Below, one piece after another: positions 48,169-56,792 of a stretch of DNA of 64,000 nucleotides. The stretch lies in NCBI RefSeq assembly GCF_003987335.1, contig NZ_PIPK01000003.1:227297-291296 (forward strand), read 5' to 3'. The position numbers were made by a program, and so were the translations under genes. How positions within the stretch are numbered: position 1 is the stretch's first letter; every line of letters starts with the position of its first letter. Under the pieces are notes generated by a model that saw nothing but the letters and a program-made list of their open reading frames with translations, was not told where the DNA came from and did not search any database. This DNA comes from Aliidiomarina maris (GTDB lineage Bacteria; Pseudomonadota; Gammaproteobacteria; Enterobacterales; Alteromonadaceae).

Positions 48169-50274
48169 TTACCAGATGCGCACGCGCTCTTCTGGTGGAA
48201 TGTACATGCCATCGCCTTCTTGCACATCAAACGCTTCATAGAACGCATCGACGTTACGTGGTGCGCCCATCGCACGGTATTTACCCGGCGCATGTGGGCC
48301 ACGGGCAATTTGCTCCCGCATGGCATCATCACGCATCTTAATTTTCCAGATTTGACCCCAGCTTAAGAAGAAGCGTTGCTCGCCAGTGTAACCATCAATC
48401 ACTGGCGAATCTTCCCCTTCCAGCGACTTTTGATACGCACGGAAAGCTGTAGTTAAACCGACTAAATCGCCGATGTTTTCACCAAGTGCAACTTGGCCGT
48501 CAATGTTCAAACCTTCAAGCGGCTCGTAACTATTGAACTGATCCACCAGCACCTGCGCACGCCCATCGAATTGCTCGCGGTCGGCATCAGTCCACCAATT
48601 TTGCAAGTTACCGTCGCCATCATAACGTGAACCTTGGTCGTCAAAACCATGACCAATTTCATGTCCAATGACCGCACCGATACCACCATAATTGACCGCA
48701 TCGTCAGCATTCATATCAAAAAATGGCGGTTGCAAAATACCCGCAGGGAATACGATTTCATTTGCAGTTGGGCTGTAGTAAGCATTCACCGTCTGTGGTG
48801 TCATGCCCCACTCTTCGCGGTCAACTGGCTCACCAATGCGGCTGGTCATATCACGATACGACCATGCAGCAGCGCGTTTGGTGTTGCCGACCAGATCGTC
48901 TGCAAAAATTTCCAACTCGCTATAGTCTTCCCATTGATTCGGGTAACCAATTTTCGGAGTGAACTTGCTCAGCTTATCCAGCGCTTGCTCTTTAGTCTCG
49001 TCGCTCATCCATTCAAGATCATTGATTGAATCTTCAAAAGCTGCGAGCAAGTTGTCAATCAGCTCTTCCATCCGCGCTTTGGCTTCAGGTGGGAAGTAAC
49101 GCTCAACGTATTCTTCGCCAAGCGCTTCGCCAAGTACACCGTTGGTGGCTTGCACAGCGCGTTTCCAACGCTCTTGCTGCTCTGGCACACCGCTTAGGGT
49201 GGTTTGGTAGAAATCAAAGTTCAGATCCGCAAACTCACTGCTTAAGCGCGACGCAAAGGTGCTTAACGTGCGCAGTTGCATGTAATCTTGCCAGGTCTGT
49301 AATTCGGTATCGGCAAATACTTCGCCAAATGCTTCAAAGTATGATGGCATGCGCACAATCATTTCGCTGGCGGCTTCAAGCTCTGCTTGCGAAGCAAACA
49401 AGCTATAGTTGAACTCACCCAACAACTCATCCAGCTCTTCTTTGCTCATTTTGTTATAAGTCGCTTCCGCGTCACGGCTTTCGGCACGGGTCCAGTGTGC
49501 TTCTGCCAAACGCTCTTCCAACGCATAAATGCGCTCAGCCGCACTTTCAGCGTCATCGTGACCGGCTGCGCTTAGCATATCGGCAATATAGCTTTTATAT
49601 TTTTCGCGAATTTCGGCGAAATCTTCTGAGTCACGGAAATAGTAATCGCGGTCCGGTAAGCCCAAGCCGCTTTGGCTCATATACAATGCGTTGTAATCCG
49701 GGTTACGCGCATCTGCCCACACGTAGTAGCCAAATGGACCACCCACACCACGCAAACGTAGTTGCGCCATAGTTGCGGTTAGTTGCTCGTGGTTGCTGAC
49801 CCCAGAAATCATATCCAGCTCTTGCTGAATTGGGCTAACGCCAAGCTCTTCAATGCGGTCGGTGTCCATAAAGCTAGCGTAGAAGTCGCCTAACTTTTGC
49901 TCATTGGAACCATGCTCAGCCCCTTCGGTAGCGGCCGCATCTTCAATAATACCGCGTAAACGCAGCTCATTTTCTTCAGCTAAAATGCGAAACGCACCAT
50001 AGCTCGACATATCACTTGGAATTTCGGTGTTGTCATACCAAGCGCCGTTCACGTAACGAAATAAGTCGTCTTGTGGGCGTGTAGTGCGATCGTAATCTTC
50101 CAGGAATAAGCCAGATTGCAGATTTGCTTGCTCTGTCGCTTGCTCTGCGCTGCTGCGTTGTTCACGCTCTGCAGTACGCGTATCGTCAGACGCTGGGCTA
50201 CAAGCAGCCAGGCCAAGTGCCATTGCTACACCAGCAGCAATTAATGTCACAGGTTTTAAAGTACGGTTTGCCAT
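48169..50274 (-). CDS. pepO: M13-family metallopeptidase, lipoprotein (PepO-like)
   Basis: Neprilysin-like zinc endopeptidase cleaving peptides in the periplasm. The 701-residue product has a lipoprotein signal with lipobox LAAC (Cys25) and an acidic linker. The two M13 halves follow: GLFLEDYDRTTRPQDDLFRY begins the N-terminal domain. VIGHEIGHGFDDQGSRYDGD holds the zinc site near residue 535, and NAYYSPTANEIVFPAGILQP is the conserved substrate segment. The C-terminus ends VRIW as usual. Length is standard. Confidence 0.94.
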   Translation of the reverse strand: MANRTLKPVTLIAAGVAMALGLAACSPASDDTRTAEREQRSSAEQATEQANLQSGLFLEDYDRTTRPQDDLFRYVNGAWYDNTEIPSDMSSYGAFRILAEENELRLRGIIEDAAATEGAEHGSNEQKLGDFYASFMDTDRIEELGVSPIQQELDMISGVSNHEQLTATMAQLRLRGVGGPFGYYVWADARNPDYNALYMSQSGLGLPDRDYYFRDSEDFAEIREKYKSYIADMLSAAGHDDAESAAERIYALEERLAEAHWTRAESRDAEATYNKMSKEELDELLGEFNYSLFASQAELEAASEMIVRMPSYFEAFGEVFADTELQTWQDYMQLRTLSTFASRLSSEFADLNFDFYQTTLSGVPEQQERWKRAVQATNGVLGEALGEEYVERYFPPEAKARMEELIDNLLAAFEDSINDLEWMSDETKEQALDKLSKFTPKIGYPNQWEDYSELEIFADDLVGNTKRAAAWSYRDMTSRIGEPVDREEWGMTPQTVNAYYSPTANEIVFPAGILQPPFFDMNADDAVNYGGIGAVIGHEIGHGFDDQGSRYDGDGNLQNWWTDADREQFDGRAQVLVDQFNSYEPLEGLNIDGQVALGENIGDLVGLTTAFRAYQKSLEGEDSPVIDGYTGEQRFFLSWGQIWKIKMRDDAMREQIARGPHAPGKYRAMGAPRNVDAFYEAFDVQEGDGMYIPPEERVRIW

Positions 50275-50409
50275 GGGTATTTAAGTCCTCACGCGAAGCG
50301 TTATTAATCATCATTAATATTAGCGCATTCAGTGTATGCCGCACGCGCAAGGACTGCAAATAGCGAGGTGGGGTAGCAGGCCAACTGACCTGCTTTAAAT
50401 TGTAAGCAA

Positions 50410-50991
50410 TTACAACAAATGACCAAATTTCTTGGTTTTAGTGTCCAAATAATGCTGGTTGTGCGGCGACGCATCGACTTTATGCGGCACGCGCTCTATC
50501 ACGTTAATCCCAGCGTCCAATAATGACTTTAACTTGTCAGGGTTATTGGTCAGTAAGCGGATTTGCTTCACCTGCAATGCCTCAAGCATGGCTGCGGCCA
50601 CGTTGTAGTCACGCGCGTCCGGTAAAAAGCCCAAAATCTCGTTGGCTTCAACGGTGTCTAAGCCTTTATCTTGCTCGGCATAGGCGCGTAGCTTATTAAT
50701 CAAGCCAATACCACGGCCTTCCTGACGTAGATACACAATAATACCGCGCTTTTCAGCCGCTATTTTCTGCATCGCTGCTTCCAGCTGCGGACCACAATCG
50801 CAACGCTGGCTAAATAGTGCGTCGCCGGTCAGGCACTCCGAATGCACACGCGCTAACACGGGCTGTCCATCGGCGTAATCACCCATCGCCAGCGCCACGT
50901 GTTCCTGGCCTGACGGGGTTTCAAACCCAATTAATTCAAACTCACCAAACGGTGTCGGAAGTTTTGTTTTTGCTGCAATTTTAACTTGCAT
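50410..50991 (-). CDS. ribA: GTP cyclohydrolase II
   Basis: First step of riboflavin synthesis: opens GTP to the diaminopyrimidine with loss of formate and pyrophosphate. The 193-residue product starts [20 protein letters not shown]. The zinc site is [20 protein letters not shown], followed by the catalytic [14 protein letters not shown]. Start at the ATG (50991), as in E. coli, rather than the in-frame GTG three codons upstream. Stand-alone RibA, not fused to RibB. No FMN riboswitch is visible upstream. Confidence 0.96.
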   Translation of the reverse strand: MQVKIAAKTKLPTPFGEFELIGFETPSGQEHVALAMGDYADGQPVLARVHSECLTGDALFSQRCDCGPQLEAAMQKIAAEKRGIIVYLRQEGRGIGLINKLRAYAEQDKGLDTVEANEILGFLPDARDYNVAAAMLEALQVKQIRLLTNNPDKLKSLLDAGINVIERVPHKVDASPHNQHYLDTKTKKFGHLL

Positions 50992-51241
50992 CGTATTCAC
51001 TCAATTGACTAAGTTTCGAGAACCAACTGCCCAAGGGCACCCGAGCCACCGTTGGCGGCAGATATCAGCAAGTGTACCAAGGCTGTCAAGCCTTGCGCTA
51101 CACCCGTTCATAATACCACGAAGTGTAGAACCAGAGGGTTTAAAAATCCCGATTAGAGCAAGCTGCGTATTAGAAAGGTATATGACGAGGTATAACTCGT
51201 TTTGCTTGCCACTCTAAGCCATCGACAACAGGAACTTGCGA

Positions 51242-51969
51242 ATGCTGCAACCTATCGCCAAATTAAGCGCCGCTTTATGCGCCCTTCTACTTGCTGCGTG
51301 CTCTCCCACCAGTGCGTTAAACACCGTAGTGCCTTCTGGTAGTTACCATAAAGTGGATGACATTGCCTATGGCGAACATGCGCGCCAAACCATGGACGTG
51401 TATCTTCCCAGCGACGGACCGTTAAAACAAGCCGTGATGGTGTTTGTCTACGGCGGTTCATGGGAAGACGGCGACAAGCAAGACTTTGAGTTTATTGGTC
51501 AAGCCTTTGCCCGTTTAGGCTACGTAACTGTCGTACCGAATTACCGCGTGTATCCTGACGTAGAGTTTCCTGATTTCATTCACGACATCGCCAAGGCCTT
51601 GGCTATGCTGCCAGAGCAATTTGAGCGTGCCGATATACGTCAGCACTTACCCGAGCAGCAGTGCGTAAGTGGCAGACAAGTTATCTTAGCTGGGCACTCA
51701 GCAGGTGCGCACACCGCCGCCTTAATTGCCACCGACCCTCAGTATTTAGCGGAGCAACAAGCTGAGGTTGAACTACTCGCCTTGATCGGCTTGGCCGGCC
51801 CTTATGATTTACCGTTAGAACATGAGCGAGTAAAAGACAAATTTACCCGCGTCGTCGCCACGTTGATTTAGTCGCTAGTCTTGCCAGCCCGCTGCGGTTT
51901 TGGACACCTGCTTACGGCGATATCCAGGACTTTCTTGAAAGCCAGGGACTTGATAGAACCTGTGACTAA
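51242..51969 (+). pseudogene. Alpha/beta-hydrolase (esterase) with frameshifting deletion
   Basis: A lipoprotein signal (lipobox LAAC) and the first half of an esterase-like alpha/beta-hydrolase: MVFVYGGSWEDGDKQDFEFI resembles the HGGxW oxyanion region. GHSAGAH carries the nucleophile serine. The frame stops at 51871 after GPYDLPLEHERVKDKFTRVV. In another frame the following DNA reads RHVDLVASLASPLRFWTPAY and on to QGLD before a stop at 51969. That resembles the C-terminal end of the same family, including the catalytic His. A stretch of perhaps 60-90 codons with the catalytic Asp appears lost at about 51852-51860. Probably inactive. Confidence 0.7.
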
Positions 51970-51974
51970 CTGGG

Positions 51975-52877
51975 TCAGCTCTGCTGGTTTAAACGCGTAA
52001 ATGCCTGCTCTATTGCCTCCATCGCTGCTGATATTTTGGCTGGGTGCGGGGCTTTGTGCGTGGTTACAGCAAAAATATTGAGTTTCGCAATCTCGATGTC
52101 AGGCATGACTCGCACCAAGCGCCCTGCAGCGACTGCACTGCGTACTTCTGGCTCAGGTAAGATAGCCACGCCGAGGCCATCCAAGGTTAGTTGAGTTAAG
52201 GTTTGCATATTGTTGACTTTGACCTGAGCAGGCAAAAAGCCAATCGCTTCATCGTCCACATTCTGATGCACCATGCGCGTGTGTTTTTCAGCTTGGCTGG
52301 CGAACGTGCCTTGCAGTAACGGGTCTTGAGGGTCGATGCCTCTGGCCAGTAAGTAGTCGCGCGATGCATAGACCATCATGTCCCAGCTGCCCACATGGCG
52401 AGCAATCAATGACGAATCAGGTAAAGCGCCCGGCGCTACCCGCAACGCAATATCAATGCGCTGCGCCACCATATCGATATGGTCGTCCGACACAATGAGG
52501 TCAAGCTTTAGTTGCTCATAGGACGTTAATAAATGCTGTAATGGCTGACTGAGGATACCGCTACCGGCAAAGCCAACGGGGGCAAATAAACGCAATGCCC
52601 CTTGAGGCTGTTGTTTAAACATATCGAGGTCGCGCTCTGCTTCCGTCATGCGCTGCAACACGCCGGTGCTATGGCGAAAAAACACTTCACCTGCTTCCGT
52701 GAGCGTTAATTTGCGCGTGTTGCGGTGCAGCAAGTTTACCTCAAGCTCTTGTTCAAGCTTGCGAATTTGTTGGCTAACACCCGAGGTACTGATACCTAAT
52801 GTGACTGCCGCACGCGACATCGACCCGAGTTCCACGGTTTTGACATAAATGCGCATAGCTTTAATCGCTGATTTCAT
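51975..52877 (-). CDS. LysR-family transcriptional regulator
   Basis: A 300-residue LysR regulator of the CrgA/DsdC-like branch: helix-turn-helix VTLGISTSGVSQQIRKLEQE near residues 26-45, then LHRNTRKLTLTEAGEVFFR and a substrate-binding domain ending in LGVAILPEPEVRSAVAAGRL. ATG at 52877 after AAGGGC; a GTG directly upstream is the alternative. It is convergent with the broken hydrolase. Target and inducer are unknown. Confidence 0.9.
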   Translation of the reverse strand: MKSAIKAMRIYVKTVELGSMSRAAVTLGISTSGVSQQIRKLEQELEVNLLHRNTRKLTLTEAGEVFFRHSTGVLQRMTEAERDLDMFKQQPQGALRLFAPVGFAGSGILSQPLQHLLTSYEQLKLDLIVSDDHIDMVAQRIDIALRVAPGALPDSSLIARHVGSWDMMVYASRDYLLARGIDPQDPLLQGTFASQAEKHTRMVHQNVDDEAIGFLPAQVKVNNMQTLTQLTLDGLGVAILPEPEVRSAVAAGRLVRVMPDIEIAKLNIFAVTTHKAPHPAKISAAMEAIEQAFTRLNQQS

Positions 52878-52962
52878 CACGTACGCCCTTTTATCAAATC
52901 ATTTAGCTTGGTATCACTGTGCCAACTTAGGTTGCAGGCGTTAGGTTGTAAGCCAAGCCGAG

Positions 52963-52992
52963 TGAAAAAAAAGCTCTGCATTTGCAGAGCTC
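52963..52992 (-). terminator. Terminator of the TonB-dependent receptor gene
   Basis: AGCTCTGCA / TGCAGAGCT, a 9-bp stem followed by T8 on the minus strand, about 20 bases after the receptor stop. Confidence 0.88.
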
Positions 52993-53010
52993 TTCATTGC
53001 ATGCCTCAGA

Positions 53011-55086
53011 TTAGAAGCGGTAGCGCACACCGACTTCAAACGAACGCTCTGGCCCCACATAAATACCTTGGCGCAGGCCAGCGATGTAGTCCTTGTCCGT
53101 TAAGTTCTTAATTGAACCAAACACGGTCATTTGCGACGTCACTGCGTACTGTGTGGTAATGTCATACACAGTGTACGATGGCAGTAAGCCGCCCCAGATG
53201 CCGCCGCCAGCGCCCGCAGGAATGTCGACCTGGTTGCTCGGGTCACCGAATTGCTCGCCACGGTGATGGGCAATAAAGCTGGTGGTTAAGTTCTCAAAGT
53301 TGTAGTTCAGCGCCAGGTTGGCGGTCAACTTTGGCGCGTAAGGCAAACGGTTGCCCGCGAATTCGCCGCTTTGGAACTCTGATTTTGGTACCCAGGTCGC
53401 ATTGGCATCGATATCAAAGCCGCGACCTAGGTCATAACCCAGTAAGAATTCCATGCCGTAGTGTTCGGTTTCACCGCCGTTTGACTGCGATAAATTCGGA
53501 TCGGTGTTTCCGGTCACGACTTGGTTACCGAAGTCCATGTAGAACGCCGCAACTTCATAGCGCAAGCGATCGAGGCTACCACGCACACCTAATTCAAAGT
53601 TATTAGAACGCTCACCGTCTAAGTTTTGGTCCATCAGCCCGTCAAGTGCGACGCCGTTGGTGGCAGGTGAGAACGCACGGTACACGCCGCCGTAAAACTG
53701 CGTCGCAGGGTTGGCATCAAAGGTAAAGCCGACACCCGGCAAATATTCGGTATTGCTGGTTTTTGCCGTCGCGTTGCTATCAGTTAATACCACCTGCGAT
53801 TGCTGATACGACTCTACGCGAATACCAGGTGTTACTGATAAACGATCGGTTAAACCAACACGGGTTTGCGCATGCACCGCGTAACTGTCTGCCGAGTCAA
53901 TGCGGTGACGGTCGTTCAAACCCGTGCGGTCTTGCTCACGAGTAGCGCGAATACGGCGGTCGTCTGATTCTTCGGTCATATAACGGAAGCCGATTTCTGA
54001 ACTGGCGACCAAACCAAACAAATCGTTATCGAACAATAATCGCGACTCCACGCCAAAGCGTTCGAATGAACGGTTATTACCCACTAAGTTATCGGTGTAT
54101 ACCCAGCGACCTGCAGCTTCTGATGCCGCCGTGTCAACGTCATAACGCCAGTAGTCACGGCTTACGTCACTCCAGTACACCAGGGTTTTCAGCGTCATGC
54201 TTGGGCTGATAATCAGTTCATGGTTGGCGTCAAATGCCACGCGATCTTGCAAATAATAGTCGTCAGGCGCTGGGTTATAGCGCTCGCCCGCTAAATAGGC
54301 GTCCAGGAACAAACCGCGGTAAGAAATATTGGCGTCATTCTCATGGTAAGAGAACTTCATGCCAATCCGTTGGTTATCAGAAATGCGCGCGCCAGTTTTG
54401 AACATGACGTCGTTCATTTCGTAGCCTTTGTCCATAAAGCCGTCACTTTGCGCGTGGGTAAAGATAACCCCACCAAATGCGTCGCCAGACTGAGTACGAT
54501 TACCCGCTTCGACAGTGACTTCGCGCATATCAAACGAACCTACACGCGCGGCTAATGCAACGCCGTCATCCGGTGTTTTGGTTTGGTAGTTCACTACGCC
54601 ACCAATGGTGGAAGGGCCATAACGCAACGACGATGAGCCTTTCAAGATTTCAATGCCAGCCATGCGCTGTACGCGAGGGTTGTAGTAACGGTCATTACCG
54701 ATGAACAAACCAGGTGCGACAGGTACGCCATCTTCAAGGATTAACGACTTTGACTCGCTGGCAGACAAGCCGCGTAAACCGAAGTTAGCAACGACTGACG
54801 TTTCTTCCTCACTTTTTACATTAATACCAGGAATGCGGCGCAGCATGTCTTCAGTAGATAGCGGTTGAATGCGCGCAATGTCTTGCTCGGTAACTAGCAC
54901 GACAGAGCCAGTTTCATCAAAGCGATGTGCCGCGGTTTGCCCTTTGACACTGATGACTTCAATGCTTGGCATCAATGGATGGTTGGCGTCAGGTTGCGGA
55001 TCGCTGGCTTGGTCTTGAGCATGAGCGGCTAACGGTAACGTCGCCAGAAGAATGCTAAAAGATAACTTGGACATGCGCGTCTGCAT
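53011..55086 (-). CDS. TonB-dependent outer-membrane receptor (iron-siderophore type)
   Basis: Outer-membrane active importer, probably for ferric-siderophore or ferric citrate. The 691-residue product has a signal peptide (SFSILLATLPLAAHA) and a TonB box-like IEVISVKG. The plug domain (IQPLSTEDMLRRIPGINVKS; VVANFGLRGLSASESKSLIL; IEILKGSSSLRYGPSTIGGV) precedes a 22-strand barrel ending VRYRF. ATG at 55086 follows AGGAG; 19 upstream codons are open but would run through the promoter. A Fur-box-like sequence lies upstream, supporting iron control. The plug resembles FecA-like receptors. Confidence 0.93.
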   Translation of the reverse strand: MQTRMSKLSFSILLATLPLAAHAQDQASDPQPDANHPLMPSIEVISVKGQTAAHRFDETGSVVLVTEQDIARIQPLSTEDMLRRIPGINVKSEEETSVVANFGLRGLSASESKSLILEDGVPVAPGLFIGNDRYYNPRVQRMAGIEILKGSSSLRYGPSTIGGVVNYQTKTPDDGVALAARVGSFDMREVTVEAGNRTQSGDAFGGVIFTHAQSDGFMDKGYEMNDVMFKTGARISDNQRIGMKFSYHENDANISYRGLFLDAYLAGERYNPAPDDYYLQDRVAFDANHELIISPSMTLKTLVYWSDVSRDYWRYDVDTAASEAAGRWVYTDNLVGNNRSFERFGVESRLLFDNDLFGLVASSEIGFRYMTEESDDRRIRATREQDRTGLNDRHRIDSADSYAVHAQTRVGLTDRLSVTPGIRVESYQQSQVVLTDSNATAKTSNTEYLPGVGFTFDANPATQFYGGVYRAFSPATNGVALDGLMDQNLDGERSNNFELGVRGSLDRLRYEVAAFYMDFGNQVVTGNTDPNLSQSNGGETEHYGMEFLLGYDLGRGFDIDANATWVPKSEFQSGEFAGNRLPYAPKLTANLALNYNFENLTTSFIAHHRGEQFGDPSNQVDIPAGAGGGIWGGLLPSYTVYDITTQYAVTSQMTVFGSIKNLTDKDYIAGLRQGIYVGPERSFEVGVRYRF

Positions 55087-55138
55087 AACTACTCCTGAAA
55101 AAATCATTGTCGATATTTTTGATGCGGCGACTTTACAT

Positions 55139-55157
55139 GACAATGAGAATCAGTGTC
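55139..55157. promoter_or_regulatory. Fur box
   Basis: The 19-bp sequence GACAATGAGAATCAGTGTC matches the classical Fur consensus at 15 of 19 positions. It lies about 55 bases upstream of the receptor ATG. An AT-rich half-site (AATAATTATCATT) follows near 55170. Confidence 0.75.
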
Positions 55158-55235
55158 AATAGCAAATAGGAATAATTATCATTTGTTTCAACAACAGATT
55201 TTTTAAACGCTTTAGCTTCGCGTTTAGCGAGCGCA

Positions 55236-55264
55236 AAAAAGCCAGCCTTGAAGGCTGGCTTTGT
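55236..55264 (-). terminator. Terminator of the small lipoprotein gene
   Basis: AAAGCCAGCCTT / AGGCTGGCTTT with a minimal loop and T6 on the minus strand, 20 bases after the stop of the 55282 gene. Confidence 0.88.
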
Positions 55265-55281
55265 CATTCAACTGCGATGGA

Positions 55282-55638
55282 TTAGCAGTTACGGTCGATT
55301 TCATCACCCATGTCGTCAAACATGTCACCGAGCTCGTCGCCCCACTCGCGCATTTGTTCGCGCCATGTGTTGTCGCCACGGTCAGCTTCTAAGTTGTCTG
55401 TATGTTCGTTCCATTCATCGCGCAGCTCTTCATAGCTCGACAGGCAAATACTGCCACGTTCGCGCGCGTCACGCAGTTCTGAACGGATATCATTATACAG
55501 TTGCTCAGTGCGCTCACTGGTGGCGTCCCAGCCACTTTCGGCACGTTCTTCCTGACGCTCAGTACAAGCAGCGGTGAGCAATGCGGCACAAGCTAAAGCA
55601 CCAAGTTTCAAACTTAATCCCGATCCTTGCTGTTTCAT
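55282..55638 (-). CDS. Small lipoprotein of unknown function
   Basis: About 118 residues, starting MKQQGSGLSLKLGALACAAL with lipobox TAAC. The mature part is highly charged (Asp, Glu, Arg) and mostly helical, with two further cysteines in SICLSSYEEL and the C-terminal DRNC that could form a disulfide. A GAGGT site six bases before the ATG at 55638 favours this start over one five codons upstream. No family recognised. Confidence 0.7.
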   Translation of the reverse strand: MKQQGSGLSLKLGALACAALLTAACTERQEERAESGWDATSERTEQLYNDIRSELRDARERGSICLSSYEELRDEWNEHTDNLEADRGDNTWREQMREWGDELGDMFDDMGDEIDRNC

Positions 55639-55724
55639 CGTTGACCTCTTCATTTCAAATGTGTGTAAACACGATAAGCTTGGTAGAGGTCAGCTATTTG
55701 TCAATTTGAATGCCGCGAAATAAC

Positions 55725-56111
55725 CTAAAATTTACGTCTGCGTTTGAATTTCATCAGCACAATCGCGGTTGCCATTGAGACCATAAACATCACCAGCCAC
55801 TGCACCAAAGGCCCAAATAACCACACCAAGTTTTGTTCAGTTACGCGCCCTGACTGCGCCGCTTGCAGGGTGAAATAAACCCCGAGCAGTACGGTGCTAA
55901 GCGCCATACAAAAGCCGCTGATGCGTTGGTTGAGATTACGTGCCGACAGGTTCTGCATACTCAGGTAGACGTAGGGCGAGGTGGCCCACAGGCAAGTAAG
56001 GTAAAGCATGATAGAGGCCAGGCTACCTGACTGTTGGATTAGCAGCCATGGGGTTAGCACCGCACTAATCAACGACAAAGTAATACCTAAACGTTGTAAT
56101 ACCAGCTGCAT
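55725..56111 (-). CDS. Four-helix membrane protein of unknown function
   Basis: A 128-residue protein with four predicted transmembrane segments (about residues 8-27, 30-50, 65-85, 98-120) and a basic C-terminal tail KFKRRRKF facing the cytoplasm. No catalytic motif is visible. It lies 42 bases downstream of the RlpA-like gene on the same strand and may be co-transcribed with it. Confidence 0.65.
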   Translation of the reverse strand: MQLVLQRLGITLSLISAVLTPWLLIQQSGSLASIMLYLTCLWATSPYVYLSMQNLSARNLNQRISGFCMALSTVLLGVYFTLQAAQSGRVTEQNLVWLFGPLVQWLVMFMVSMATAIVLMKFKRRRKF

Positions 56112-56153
56112 GCTTTGACCTCTTCACACCATCTCAGGGGGTATTCTACCACG

Positions 56154-56540
56154 TCACTCAATGACCTCAATACGCACCCGCACCAAGCCTTGGCTGGTAT
56201 CTGCAATGTGGCTGAATGACGAGCGCGACAAGTCGATGATGCGGCCTTGAATGAAAGGCCCGCGATCATTAATTCTTACCACCGTGCTTTTGCCATTGTC
56301 CAGATTAGTCACCCGTACACGTGAGTTAAACGGTAATGTTTTGTGGGCGGCAGTGCTCGCCATTTGATTAAAACGCTCACCGTTCGCGGTTTGACGAAAT
56401 TGGTACTTCATCGCGTAGTACGAAGCGACCCCAGTTTCAGTAAAGCCGACTCGGCTGGTATTGGCAGGCGGCGTGGTTGAGCAGGCGCTTAGCGCAAACA
56501 CGCTCAAGCAAACCAAAAGTATCGGAAGTTGGTGTTTCAT
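56154..56540 (-). CDS. RlpA-family septal ring / lytic transglycosylase-like lipoprotein
   Basis: A 128-residue lipoprotein (lipobox LSAC) with a double-psi beta-barrel: [40 protein letters not shown] and the catalytic-type [20 protein letters not shown]. RlpA proteins cut denuded glycan strands at the septum. The SPOR domain of full RlpA is absent, as in the short YceI-independent forms, so septal targeting is uncertain. Confidence 0.88.
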   Translation of the reverse strand: MKHQLPILLVCLSVFALSACSTTPPANTSRVGFTETGVASYYAMKYQFRQTANGERFNQMASTAAHKTLPFNSRVRVTNLDNGKSTVVRINDRGPFIQGRIIDLSRSSFSHIADTSQGLVRVRIEVIE

Positions 56541-56792
56541 TCGGTATCACATGTTGAAAAGTTAATATTTAGGCGCTGCGTAGTGTAGAGAAAATACCGT
56601 CGCGACTAAACTTGGTTTACGCTAATTTAACGCAGTGGAACCACCGTTTACCGCGCTCACGCGTAGAAAAACTTGTGTCTAAGTAAAGAATCGTGGAAAG
56701 TGTTGGGGCTTTTGTAGTAGCTGATTCTAAGTTCCAGCTCCGCTGGCGTGAGTTTGGTGCTACTGCGTTAACTCTATTGTAGGAATTATTCC

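Noticed and set aside
50992..51241. Possible FMN riboswitch between ribA and the hydrolase
   Set aside because: The conserved FMN-element sequences are absent; only a small CAAGGCT/AGCCTTG hairpin without a T tract is seen.
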